64,000 bases of DNA from Salvelinus alpinus. Lineage: Eukaryota > Chordata > Actinopteri > Salmoniformes > Salmonidae. A program made the translations under genes and the position numbers. The stretch covers positions 18,660,072-18,724,071 of the forward strand of contig NC_092091.1 in NCBI RefSeq assembly GCF_045679555.1, in the 5' to 3' direction. Positions within the stretch are counted from its first letter, which is position 1. The number at the start of each line of letters is the position of its first letter. Under the pieces are notes generated by a model. The model was not told where the DNA came from, did not search any database, and was given only the letters and a program-made list of their open reading frames with translations. This document shows, piece by piece, positions 47,145 through 59,200 of the stretch.

Positions 47145-48484
47145 GTTTAATTGACCCTATGCAAAAAGACAGTCTATGGATACATCTAAGCATCCAATTA
47201 CCCACATTTTAGTCCAATCTCAATCTTAATTACAAATCCTAATATTATCATAACTGTACCTTAAAATCAACTACCAGCCTAAGTTGCTAGTTAGAGCATG
47301 GCTAGCCCTACTCTGCAGTAAGTAACTTAGCTAGCTATAATTTCTTACACCTTTACGATAGCAAACAGGCTATCTGCAAATTGTGGTAATCTTTTGAGCA
47401 ACGTTAACAGATTGATAATAATAATTGTTCGTTTTGAGTTCAAGTACGAACATCTAACTGAGTTAATGGATTTCAAATTGCTGAAGGTTAACTTGCTGAA
47501 CACTGACAGCTGTAGCCTACTAGTTACCCCACATTAGCTAAACATTCATATACTGTAACTTACAACACTGCACTGTATATGAGTGTATTACTAGCACAGA
47601 TGTAAACATAATGTTAGGCTAAATTGGGAACCGATCTCTCTTATCTGATTAACTGTCTGTTAATGGAGCCAAAGGTCTAAAGTTAACTTACACAGCGACT
47701 CAACTTTCGTTAAAGTTGTTCAGGAAACCTAAACCCGATGTTAAACCTTAAAACTTACTTCAAATATGATGCTTTCGCCAATTGAGAAAAAAGCTTGTGC
47801 AGCTGTGGAAATCTTCTCTCTTCTTCTTCTGTATGTTCTTCTTATTCTTTTGTATCTCGCAACCAACGTTAATATCCTCTCTTCCTCGTCCTCTATTTGA
47901 AAACGTCTAAATAAATGCTTCTTTCAACAAGGTGAAATCAGAATGAGAATGAATAAAATTTTGGGGTGGCTCCCGAGGTGGCCAATCAGATGTCAAGGGT
48001 GTCCAGTGCCACCCCGGACACCCGTCTGGCTCCGCCCCTGCCCATAGGAGCAAAGCTAGGTTGAAGAAGACAAAGGTTAAGACAACGAGATTCTAATATC
48101 CCATAAATCTTTGCAACAATTGGACCACAGTAGTCCCACATTTGTGACGACGTTGTCTTAACCTGTATATGTGCTGTGATTTGTTGGTTCAACTCAACTG
48201 AAATTACAAAAAATACATTCCATTGCATGAGCCACATCAGTTAATATCATTTGAATGAACATTCTACATGACCAATCATGTAAATTATTGCATCACAATA
48301 CCAGACAGCCATTGTGAGTGTACCCATGAGTTTACCAGTCAAAGGTTCCAAGACCATACTATTCAGCATTTGCTACAACACCTTGCTTGCAACAAAGTAT
48401 TATCAAGTTGTTAAGAGCTCATGTTAAGGCAGAAACGGACTCAACTGCATGAATGCCCAGCCTTCCCGTCTTCAGTCAGCTGCA

Positions 48485-48505
48485 CCCCCCCCCCCCCCCC
48501 CCCCC
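48485..48505. repeat. Poly-C run
   Basis: Twenty-one consecutive C residues between hdac10 fragments. A run this long is unusual and prone to sequencing or assembly error. Confidence 0.95.
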
Positions 48506-49003
48506 GAAATTATAACTTTTTTATAATGGTTATTTTCTTTTTATCCATAACTGTCTGTTATACGGTAATTGTGCCAGCCCTATATGGAATCACCCTCCGA
48601 TCACTCTGATCTCATCACTCCATTTACAACATATCAACCTGCTTTGCCCAACTGGAACTATTCATCCTTTCTTTCTTCACTCCCTCCTTCTTTCCCTCCC
48701 TTCACTTCCTTCTCTCTTCCAGTTGGCCCACCCATGTCTGAGCCTAGTACTAAACAGTGTAAGCTGGCAGAGAAGGAAGAGGAGGTGCAGGCTGATGAGG
48801 GTCAGAAAGAAGAGGGGGATGGCCAGAAAAATTAGAAAGAGGTGGTGGTGGTGTGTATGTCACCAGTTTATGGCAACAATTACGAGTATAGGATGAGTCA
48901 ACAAGATTATTTGAGTTAACAGACTATGAACCTCTAAGTGAGATTTTCACTGGACAGTTACTTTACTTTATGATCATAGTTCCTGTTCAAGTAACTTTGT
49001 ATG

Positions 49004-49362
49004 TGTCACGCCCTGGCCATAGAGAGGCTTTTATTCTCTATTTTGGTTAGGCCAGGGTGTGACTAGGGTGGGCATTCTAGTTTCTTTATTTCTATGTTTT
49101 CTATTTCTTTGTGTTTGGTCGGGTGTGGTTCTCAATCAGAGGCAGCTGTCTATCGTTGTCTCTGATTGAGAATCATACTTAGTTAGCCCTTTTTTCCACC
49201 TGTCTTTGTGGGAAGTTGACTTTTGTTTAGGGCACATAGCCTTTAGCTTCACGGTTTGTTTTTGTAGTGTTTGTTGTTTTGTTCGGCGTCTTTTTCCAAA
49301 TAAAGAGAAAATGTACGCTCACCACGCTGCACCTTGGTCCTCTTCTGTTAACGGCCGTGACA
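49004..49362 (+). mobile_element. Solo LTR-like element (fossil)
   Basis: The 359-bp segment starts TGTCACGCCCTGGCC and ends GGCCGTGACA, so it has TG...CA ends with a short inverted tip. It contains a CTCAATCAGAGGCAGCTGTC block and an AATAAAG signal near its 3' end. From memory, this is a common salmonid LTR. No internal part is present. It sits in the hdac10 copy. Confidence 0.6.
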
Positions 49363-50784
49363 TTCTGCTTTTCTTGATAATATGATAATTGATTGTATGA
49401 AACATTTGACATTTTTGGTGAAGCTGTCTTATTTTATAACCAAGGTTAACTTTTTCGAAGAGCCAGAGAATGAGGAAGCTGTCATGTATCGCTGCAGTGT
49501 CAACACTGTCTTTGCAAAGATGAAGGAACAAGCGGGGATATATAGCTGTTGATAGCAGTGTTGTGAAGATGACAGTGCTTCATTACGCTAATTCTAAGTA
49601 GCTTGCATCATACTACAAATGGCATGAATTGTTATTTGTTGCAGATTACACAGTATGTTTGCCAATGTTTCTTTAGTACTAATACATTTTCTGTAGCCTC
49701 TGTTTGCTTGTGATAAATGTGCCACATTGTTTATTCCTCATGCTCCAGGAAGACCAGAGGTTATTGTGTGTGTATTTATGTATTATGGAACCAAACTATG
49801 GGGCTTTTATTCTCAGCACCACAAGGAGTAGAGAAATACAGCATCGTGGTCTCTTTGGTTTGGTCTCTGTGGTGTTGTTTTAGCTAACCTGTAACTGTGA
49901 TGTTAACTGTCTGTCAGATTCATAATGGTCTGGCACTGGTGCCTGACATCACTGTGATGATGCTGTGTGCCATGCAGCATGCTGGGATGTTTCTCACCAA
50001 ATGGTACACAACATTTATGACCTTTGACCTTGAGTCCTTTCTCAATACTGGACATGCATAAGCCAGCAGGGATATTGGTGGCGAATACTCATTTGGTGTG
50101 TGATAACTCTTCACAGGTTATTGGTGGTGTTCCTGGGGAATGGGCAGATCCCAGCATATATCACAGAGAACGGGTGAGAATGTTTGTACAGTACGTTGAG
50201 TAATAAACACCCTCCTTAACAATAAACAGCTCCTTCACCTCTCTCCTTTAGGAAAGCACTAATGGTGCAGATCAGCAGTAAGGAGCCAGAGGATCAGAAA
50301 TCCAAATATCATGTTTCTGTTTGTCTAAAAAATGTACAGTAAATTATCCTGAGAAGTAGTTTTACAGTACTCCGAATATATGATTCTCTTGTTGCTGGAT
50401 CTGCTCATCAGTATGACCCTGGGCTGGTGCTGCTAGCACGGGAGCCGAGCTGCAGGTTCGGGGAGGCAGCCTGGGCACAGATCAACAGCCTGCTCCAGGG
50501 ACTGGCACAGGGCCACACACTGGCACTCCTACAGGTGAGAGGGACACTCAGAAAGGGCACTGAGAAAAAAAACATGAGAAGGCAGATTATGACAGTGGCC
50601 CTCAAGTCTTAACACTCTGTAGTCATATCTCAGGAGGGGGATGTAGGGGCCATGGCAGCCTCTCCACTGAGGGATCCTGCCCCCTCTCTGGGGCCCCTGG
50701 GTACCCCTCTCCCTGATGACGTGGAGGCCATGGAGAGACTGAGACAGAGGCTGCAGACACACTGGGGACTACTACAGACCGCAG

Positions 50785-52662
50785 GTGAACAGATGATCAC
50801 ACCCTCTAGGGGAACCTGTTCAGTGACTCCAATGGGTAATAGAAATTTAGAAAACTGAAATAGTCCTTATTATTGACACCTCAAGAAGAGACTGATCACT
50901 GATTGTTAATGTATTTTTGTCATTTTAAAGTTGCTCTGGGGAAATAGGCAGAGAAAAAAGGACAGAATCAGAACCAGTAGTGAAGTAATCCAGGAACTGA
51001 AGTGATCTCCACACCAGTTGGGCTTGTAACTAGAGGAGAAGATCCATCTCCCAGCCTTCCACGATCCAACCATCTGTTGGCCATTTGACTATCTCTTCAT
51101 TGAAAATGTCTGGAACTTGCAGCAATGTGTAATCTCCATATATGGTTATCATGGTTACTGTCTGTTTTCATCCATCCATGTGTGATGTAAGTTCAGAGAA
51201 CTTCCTGGCTGCACAACTGAACTTCCTGGTTGCACAACTTGCACAACACACTCATGGGGTCATTAAGTATTTATACAGAGGATGCTGTTGGTCAGAAAGT
51301 ATATAGCCTACTGATAGAGCTGTGATGTCTGTAGAAGTTATAGAAATGTGCCTAAAGCAACACCTATTTTCTATGGCCGACTAGAGCAAGGAGCAAAGAA
51401 AGTAGACTGGCTAGTGGTGTTCCTCATGATGTAATAAACATATATACATCTAATTCTCTATCACAAGAATGCAAGGTTATTAAGATAAGGAATACGATAT
51501 TTACTTTCTCTTTTGTTTTGAATAACCTTTGGTCTGCCCTAGTTGTGCAGTTCTACTTTTTATTTTTATTTTACCAAGCTATATTGAAGCCCCTTTCCTA
51601 ACTCTGTCTAGCATGGACAGCTGCAAGGTTTGGCTCCTGTCTTTTTTTGTGTATGTGTCCCTCCCAGCCTAGCCATGCCATTCTAAGGCTCTGTAAAAGC
51701 AGGAGATGGAGGCTAGTCTCAAGACAACACTCTGATGAATGCAGAAAAAAAAAAAATGTTTTCAGACCCATGTTGCCCAAAAAGTCAACTCAAGTTTGCC
51801 AAAAATCACCTGGAAGCACCTAGAGGATCATCAAGACTCCTGCTGTTTAGGAACCTGTTAATGTCTGTGTTGTGATATGAGAAATGTATGCTGGATTTTG
51901 TCTCCAGTGTTTCAGGAGTAACTGGGGACTTCTCCAGATTTAGCGTTGGTTATGATCTATTGACACATATTACATCTCTACGGCAGGATTATTGGGCTAT
52001 ATTATTGTTTGGGAGGGCTTTGCCTTAACTGTCGCAAAATCCTTAACACTATATTTCACTCATTGAATTGTAGCACAGGGTCATGTGAAGAAAGATGTAC
52101 TGGACAGAGGGAGGAAATATTAGCCTGATTGATGTCTCTGTTCAGCTATTACGTTCCACTCCGTGCCACTCCTGTCATTTGCTAAAGACGGGTGTGGCAA
52201 GGATTGGAATGTTAGCTAAAAAGACTGGTTCCCAGACTAAATAGCACAATTATGATGAAACGCAGGACTGTAATTGTGAAGGAAATGCTGATCTGGTGTG
52301 CGATGCGGACAGCAGAGGAGGCATACTGTACTCTGATGGCTATGGTTTGTGGTTGAGCTCTACACCAAGGCATATCAGATAGGACATCTGTAGAGAATAC
52401 AGAGGACTCCCACTCTCTCCAACATCAACAACATTCCTTTAATGCATACCTATAAATGTACTGTCTGTTGCCATTTGGTGCGCTGGAAGATAAAAGGAAT
52501 GTAGCCATTAGGGTTAGCCTAAATGTTGACCCTAGCCATCAAATCCCAGAGGTATAGTCAGTGTGTGTTGTCAGTGGAAGGGAATCAAAGCTCAGCACAG
52601 CAACAGAGTGACGTGGCTTCATCTTGTTAGTTGTTTACATCCTAATCTCAGAAACAGGTATG
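50785..52662. other. Non-coding, no feature recognised
   Basis: This is the hdac10 3' flank. Apart from an A-run at about 51745-51757, I see no exon, RNA gene or transposon end. Confidence 0.5.
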
Positions 52663-52854
52663 TACAGTGCATTCGGAAAGTATTCAGACCCCTTGACTTT
52701 TTCCACATTTTGTGACATTTCAGCCTTATTCTAAAATAGATTTTTTTTAAATCCCTCATAATCCCTACACACAATAATCATTGAATTTCAAAATAAAAAC
52801 AACAAAATCAAAAGTTTTTTTTTTGTGTGCAAATTTATAAAAAATAATAATATA

Positions 52855-54424
52855 CACTGCTCAAAAAAATAAAGGGAACACATAAACAACACATTGTAAC
52901 TCCAAGTCAATCACACTTCTATGAAATCAAACTGTCCACTTAGGAAGCAACACTGATTGACAATACATTTCACATGCTGTTGTGCAAATGGAATAGACAA
53001 AAGGTGGAAATTATAGGCAATTAGCAAGACACCCCCAAAAAAGGAGTGATTCTGCAGGTGGTGACCACAGACCACTTCTCAGTTCCTATGCTTCCTGGCT
53101 GATGTTTTGGTCACTTTTGAATGCTGGCGGTGCTCTCACTCTAGTGGTAGCATGAGACGGAGTCTACAACCCACACAAGTGGCTCAGGTAGTGCAGTTCA
53201 TCCAGGATGGCACATCAATGCGAGCTGTGGCAAAAAGGTTTGCTGTGTCTGTCAGCGTAGTGTCCAGAGCATGGAGGCGCTACCAGGAGACAGGCCAGTA
53301 TATCAGGAGACGTGGAGGAGGCCGTAGGAGGGCAACAACCCAGCAGCAGGACCGCTACCTCCGCCTTTGTGCAAGGAGGTGCACTGCCAGAGCCCTGCAA
53401 AATGACATCCAGCAGGCCACAAATGTGCATGTGTCAGCATATGGTCTCACAAGGGGTCTGAGGATCTCATCTCGGTACCTAATGGCAGTCAGGCTACCTC
53501 TAGCGAGCACATGGAGGGCTGTGCGGCCCCACAAAGAAATGCCACCCCACACCATGACTGACCCACCGCCAAACCGGTCATGCTGGAGGATGTTGCAGGC
53601 AGCAGAACGTTCTCCACGGCGTCTCCAGACTCTGTCACGTCTGTCACATGTGCTCATGTGCTCAGTGTGAACCTGCTTTCATCTGTGAAGAGCACAGGGC
53701 GCCAGTGGCGAATTTGCCAATCTTGGTGTTCTCTGGCAAATGCCAAACGTCCTGCACGGTGCTGGGCTGTAAGCACAACCCCCACCTGTGGACGTCGGGC
53801 CCTCATACCACCCTCATGGAGTCTGTTTCTGACCGTTTGAGCAGACACATGCACATTTGTGGCCTGCTGGAGGTCATTTTGCAGGGCTCTGGCAGTGCAC
53901 CTCCTTGCACAAAGGCGGAGGTAGCGGTCCTGCTGCTGGGTTGTTGCCCTCCTACGGCCTCCTCCACGTCTCCTGATATACTGGCCTGTCTCCTGGTAGC
54001 GCCTCCATGCTCTGGACACTACGCTGACAGACACAGCAAACCTTTTTGCCACAGCTCGCATTGATGTGCCATCCTGGATGAACTGCACTACCTGAGCCAC
54101 TTGTGTGGGTTGTAGACTCCGTCTCATGCTACCACTAGAGTGAGAGCACCGCCAGCATTCAAAAGTGACCAAAACATCAGCCAGGAAGCATAGGAACTGA
54201 GAAGTTGTCTGTGGTCACCACCTGCAGAATCACTCCTTTTTTGGGGGTGTCTTGCTAATTGCCTATAATTTCCACCTTTTGTCTATTCCATTTGCACAAC
54301 AGCATGTGAAATTTATTGTCAATCAGTGTTGCTTCCTAATTGGACAGTTTGATTTCACAGAAGTGTGATTGACTTGGAGTTACATTGTGTTGTTTAAGTG
54401 TTCCCTTTATTTTTTTGAGCAGTG
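52855..54424 (-). mobile_element. Palindromic Tc1-like element: two 581-bp inverted arms around a 408-bp spacer
   Basis: The tips are CACTGCTCAAAAAAATAAAG and its inverse, with TA target sites at 52853-52854 and 54425-54426. The left arm 52855-53435 is the near-identical reverse complement of 53844-54424; I counted only scattered single-base differences. A normal member would have one transposase reading inward and short terminal repeats. Here each arm holds the same 5' UTR and transposase N-terminal half, once on each strand, and the C-terminal catalytic part and native other end are gone. The spacer (53436-53843) contains the mid part of the minus-strand transposase. The element is thus a fold-back derivative. 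Confidence 0.95.
53355..54172 (-). pseudogene. Transposase of the palindromic Tc1-like element, 3' half lost
   Basis: From ATG 54172 the minus strand reads [20 protein letters not shown], the helix-turn-helix region ([35 protein letters not shown]), a GRPR-like basic hook ([12 protein letters not shown]), and [13 protein letters not shown] with the first catalytic Asp. A frame change near 53655 is followed by [14 protein letters not shown] and [16 protein letters not shown]. After PYA at about 53440 the sequence turns into the inverted copy of the arm, so the second Asp and the Glu are missing. A mirror copy of the N-terminal half (MVTFECW...) starts at 53107 on the plus strand and runs to about 53435. 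Confidence 0.93.
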
Positions 54425-55770
54425 TATAAAACTGAAATATCACATTTACATAAGTATTAAGACCCTTTACTCAGTACTTTATTGAAGCACCTTTGGCAGC
54501 GATAACAGCCTTGATTATTCTTGGCTATGACGCTACAAGCTTGGCACACCTGTATTTGGGGAGTTTCTCCCTTTCTTCTCTGCAGATCCTCTCAAGCTCT
54601 GTCAAGTTGAATGGGGAGCGTCGCTGCACAGCTATTTTCAGGTCTCTAGCTCTAGCTCGGCCACATGGATATTCAGCGACTTGTCCCGAAGCCACTCCTG
54701 CGTTGTCCTGGCTGTTTGCTTAGGGTCGTTGTCCCGTTGGAAGGTGAACCTTCACCCCAGTCTGAGGCCCTGAGCGCTCTGGAGCAGGTTTTCATCAAGG
54801 ATCTCTGTATTTTGCTCCACTCATCTTTCCCTCGATCCTGACTAGTCTCCCAGTCCCTGCCGCTGAAAAACATCCCTACAGCAAGATGCTGCCGCCATGT
54901 TTCACCGTAGGGATAGTGCCAGGTTTCCTCCAGACCTGACACTTGGCATTCAGTCCAAAGAGTTAAATCTTGGCTTCATCAGACCAGAGAATCTTGTTTC
55001 TCATGGTCTGAGAGTCCTTTAGGTGCCTTTGGCCACCACCAACAGGGCTGTCGTGCCTTTTACTGAGGAGTGGCTTCCGTCTGGCCACTCTACCATAAAG
55101 GCCTGATTGGTGGAGTACTGCAGAGATGGTTGTCCTTCTGTAAGGTTCTCCCATCTCCACAGAGGAACTCTGGAGCTCTGTCAGAGTGACCATCGGGTTC
55201 TTGGTCACCACCCTGACCAAGGCCCTTCTCTCCCGATTGCTCAGTTTGGCCGGGCAGCCAGCTCTAGGAAGAGTTTTGGTGGTTCAAACTTCTTCCATTT
55301 AAGAATGATCGAGGCCACTGTGTTCTTGGGGACCTTCAATGCCGCAGAAATGGTTTGGTACCCTTCTCCCGATCTGTGCCTCGACACAATCCTGTCTCGG
55401 AGCTCTACGGACAATTCCTTTGACCTCATGGCTTGGTTTTTGCTTTGACATGGACTGTCAACTATGGGACCTTATTTAGACAGGTGTGTGCCTTTCCAAA
55501 TCATGTCCAATCATTTGAATTTACCACAGGTGAACTCCAATCGAGTGTCATTGCAAAGGGTCTGAATTCCTATGTAAATATGGTATTTCTGTTTTTTATT
55601 TGTAATATATTTGCAAACATTTCAAAAAACCTATTTTTGCTTTGTCATTATGGGGTATTGTGTCTAGATTGATGCGGGGGAAATGCATTTAATCCATTTT
55701 AGAATAAGGCTGTAACGTAACAAAAAGTGAAAAATGTCAAGGGGTCTGAAAACCTTCCGAATGCGTTGTA

Positions 55771-56228
55771 CAATATGCCTCTGTTGCTGGGTAACAGCAA
55801 CTCAAACTGTTGGTTGACTGTTGATGACACCTCGGTGACGATTGTACTTGTCTTTGCCTCTTTCTGACTGGGGTGATTCCCAGTGACTGGGGGTTACAAC
55901 TGGGGGTTACGGAAGCTCATTAAGGGTGACTTCTGGGGGACTAACTGTGACTGTGAGTGACTTTTGGTGGATGAGGAAATGAAAGAGCAACGTGCGGAGG
56001 ACAATACCCTGTGTCTTAGTTCCACTCATCGTCTGAATCATTCTTACGATCCAAGATGAGTGTACACTAGTATAGTAGTACACAGGAGAAGTGTACTCTG
56101 TGTGAGTGGGATGTTTGTGTAGAGTGTAGCACTCTTCAAATGTGGAAGATGATATGTACTACTTCTATCTGTATCAGTTGTAGCCCTCTGGCTACGTTGA
56201 GTGTATTCTTCCAATGTCTTTCTTAGAA
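55771..56228. other. Non-coding flank before the first parvb exon
   Basis: No exon is confirmed. A frame with DEEMKEQRAEDNTLCLSS (about 55968-56020) is open but has no recognisable family match. Confidence 0.4.
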
Positions 56229-59200
56229 GAGAATGCTGAGAGGAACATGCTGAACCCAACTTCCAGAGAATCCTACATTGAAAGATCTTCAGAGGGTAGG
56301 TGACTTATCCACATCTCCCAGTAGTGTGTATCCCTTTATTTTGAGAACCAACACTGATGCTAAAGGATGTTGTTGTGTCCAGGTGTTAATAGACTGGATC
56401 AACAATAAGCTGGAGGAGGACAGGATCATCTTCAAAGACTTGGAGGAGGATTGCTATGATGGACAGGTGCTCTAGAAGGTATTTGGTAAGGAATAATTCG
56501 TTTGGACTCTGTGTAGTGTCTGTGGCTGAGGTTGGTGTTTTTCTGATGAACTATATAAGATTTTGACGCTATCAACATCACTGTTTTCATAGTTTCTTTG
56601 ATTCTGATAAATGGTGTAACTGTTTAGGGTGTTTATAAAGCATTTGCTGTGTGTATGTGTCTTTATATTTATTATGATGCTCTGAGCGACTGCTTTATAA
56701 GTCCCTGTGTGTCTCTTCTCTGCTGGTGACAGAGAAGCTGTCGGGTCGGAAGCTAATGTGGCTGAGGTGACCCAGTCAGAGAGAGGACAGAAGTAGATGC
56801 TCCAAACTGTACTGGAGTCTGTCAACCAGCTGCTCAGGCCTCACGGCTGGTCCATTGAGTAGAGCGTTGACTGTGAGTTGTATTTTACAGTCTAAGACCA
56901 AACATTGATAGGTGCCATTCAATTGTCAGTCCGAGTGGCTAACACAACATTTAACACACTTAATAATATATTCTGTATTGTGATCAGTTATCTTTGATAT
57001 CATGCTAACAAAGTCTTTCATATAAATCCTAATTGTACCATTGAAGTGTAAATGTATCTCTAGAAAGCACTGCATTAAACAACATTTTACCTTAGTAGTC
57101 CCAATTGAAACCTGGTGAATGCTGACAGCTCCCTCTGCTGGTCCCCTCCTCCATCCGCAGCTATCCATACTAAGAACCTGGTGGCCATGCACTGTCCCCC
57201 ATCAGATTGCCTAAACAGATTCTTCCACTGACCTGTATAGATTGTTTAGTGTCATGTCATGTGACCAAGGAGCTGACGAGCACTACAGAGTAAGTACAAT
57301 TGTTCACTTTTTGTTAGGTTTCCTTTTTGGGGGGAGGGGGGGATCCTTATTGTATACGTAGGTATAACAATAAGATTTCTGTTTTCTATAATTTTTTTCT
57401 AGAATGATGATAGGTAGATTTGGTGAGTAGATGTTGGTTGAACATTGAGGCCTGTTGTAAAATGTGATTAATGCAGAGTTTTTTTTACTGTATCTCAGAA
57501 AGGGATGCATTTGACACACTCCTGGATCACACACCTGACAAGCTCAATGTTATGAAGGAGGTCAAATATTTGAAGAGACATTTAAACGTGCGTTCCTTTA
57601 CACTTTAGGGGTTGGCGGCTTAAGTTGAGCCATAGGGGTAAGATCAGCCAACCTTGTTTCTAGGAAACCACACACAAAATTAATCATTTGACCAGGAAGC
57701 GGTCATCATTTCATGGAGTCTGTGAAGGAAGAAACCACATGGAAAAGTGGTAACCAAGTTAGTTCCAAAAAACTGATTAAACTTTCTAGCTCTCCCTGTA
57801 GATTTTGCAGTGACCTAGTGTCCCCATGAGTGACAGAACACTGAGCCAATCACGGCTCAACTACAGAAGATTACCAACCCCTACGCTCTGTACTTTCCAC
57901 TGGGCCGCTGAGCTAGGCTGAAACACCTGCATTTTGGAACTGCCTCACTCAAGAAAGCAAAAAATAGACCATGTTTGTATGCAGCTTTGTTAACTCAATA
58001 TTTATTTTTTTACATTGTTTGCAAACTGATATGTGACACGTATTAGTGCTAAAATAACAAGCAAGTAAATATTACTATAATCATTTTTTTGCTAAACAGG
58101 TGGAGCTCATAACAGGTGGGGCTCTGCCTCACTGGCCCTGAATGATGGGTCGTCACTGCTTCTTCCATATCCTCACGTGTTGACAATATTTGACAACCCC
58201 TTGTCTTTGTGTCCAGTTTGCTGATGGTGTGTATCTGGTTCTGCTGATGGGACTGCTGGAGGACTACTTTGTCCCCCTCTACAACTTCTTCATCACACCG
58301 GAGAACTTTGAGCAGAAGGTAGGTAGGACTTTTAGAAGTGGTGTCTCTGTGAGAGGTGGACTTGTAGAAGTGGTGTTTCTCTGTAAGAGGTGGACTTGTA
58401 GAAGTGGTGTTTCTCTGTGAGAGGTGGACTTGTAGAAGTTATGTTTTTCTGTAAGAGGTGGACTTGTAGAAGTGGTGTTTCTCTGTAAGAGGTGGACTTG
58501 TAGAAGTGGTGTTTCTCTGTGAGAGGTGGACTTGTAGAAGTGGTGTTTCTCTGTAAGAGGTGGACTTGTAGAAGTGATGTTTTTCTGTAAGAGGTGGACT
58601 TGTAGAAGTGGTGTTTCTCTGTGAGAGGTGGACTTGTAGAAGTGGTGTTTCTCTGTAAGACGTGGACTTGTAGAAGTGGTGTTTCTCTGTGAGAGGTGGA
58701 CTTGTAGAAGTGGTGTTTTTCTGTAAGAGGTGGACTTGTAGAAGTGGTGTTTCTCTGTAAGAGGTGGACTTGTAGAAGTGGTGTTTCTCTGTGAGAGGTG
58801 GACTTGTAGAAGTGGTGTTTCTCTGTAAGAGGTGGACTTGTAGAAGTGATGTTTTTCTGTAAGAGGTGGACTTGTAGAAGTGGTGTTTCTCTGTGAGAGG
58901 TGGACTTGTAGAAGTGGTGTTTCTCTTTAAGAGGTGGACTTGTAGAAGTGGTGTTTCTCTGTGAGAGGTGGACTTGTAGAAGTGATGTTTTTCTGTAAGA
59001 GGTGGACTTGTAGAAGTGGTGTTTCTCTGTAAGAGGTGGACTTGTGGAAGTGGTGTTTCTCTGTGAGAGGTGGACTTGTAGAAGTGGTGTTTCTCTGTAA
59101 GAGGTGGACTTGTAGAAGTGGTGTTTTTCTGTAAGAGGTGGACTTGTAGAAGTGGTGTTTCTCTGTAAGAGGTGGACTTGTAGAAGTGGTGTTTCTCTGT

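Larger units (their letters stand above)
44070..48040 (-). mobile_element. Full-length hAT transposon (TTF/MYM-type zinc finger) with perfect 8-bp target duplication
   Basis: The ends CAGTGGCGGAACTAGAG and, read inward from the right, CAGGGGCGGAGCCAGAC are imperfect inverted repeats. The flanks are identical CCCATAGG octamers at 44062-44069 and 48041-48048. The length is 3971 bp. A transposase occupies the minus strand from about 47144 to 44410. A LINE/SINE-type tail (44195-44372) is inserted near its 3' end. The perfect target duplication points to a relatively young insertion into the hdac10 copy. Confidence 0.94.
42027..50784 (+). pseudogene. hdac10: hdac10, polyamine deacetylase 10, broken copy
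   Basis: HDAC10 is a class IIb enzyme that deacetylates polyamines. It has an N-terminal catalytic domain and a C-terminal pseudo-deacetylase domain. Exons seen: 42027-42078 (MSGTALIYEQMARYKLL), 42297-42394 (HCAKL, VRNGMALVR), 42975-43138 (PPRHHS), about 43276-43338 (LIVAWDVHHGQ), 43413-43539 (VLYFSWHRYEHQGFWPNLRE), 43653-43718 (VGMENSDYLSVFFHVLLP). C-terminal exons: 49918-50003, 50117-50173, 50252-50333, 50412-50534 (QGLAQGHTLALLQ) and 50634-50784 (SLGPLGTPLPDDVEAMERLR). Breaks: a 23-bp tandem array in the PPRHHS exon; Asp to Ala in DWDVHH; a lost acceptor AG before 43413; TAG at 43537-43539; missing early exons and the rest of the catalytic domain, where a hAT element sits. An exon-like block at 48721-48834 (acceptor TCTTCCAG) may be the linker. 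Confidence 0.9.
52663..55770 (-). mobile_element. Tc1-like element carrying a nested palindromic Tc1-like insertion
   Basis: The outer ends TACAGTGCATTCGGAAAGTA and CTTCCGAATGCGTTGTA match the family at 18593-20337. The transposase is on the minus strand: MRSKELSVELRDRIVSRHRS from 55429, ALKVPKNTVASIILKWKKF, VTKNPMVTLTELQSS, GLYGRVARRKPLLSKRH, then KILWSDEAKI (first Asp) near 54990. The catalytic C-terminal half is broken. The second insertion splits it at 52855-54424. It is older than its guest. Confidence 0.92.

Noticed and set aside
49439-49535. Exon-like block (FFEEPENEEAVMYRCSVNT)
   Set aside because: The frame is open but no acceptor/donor pair or hdac10 family match could be established.
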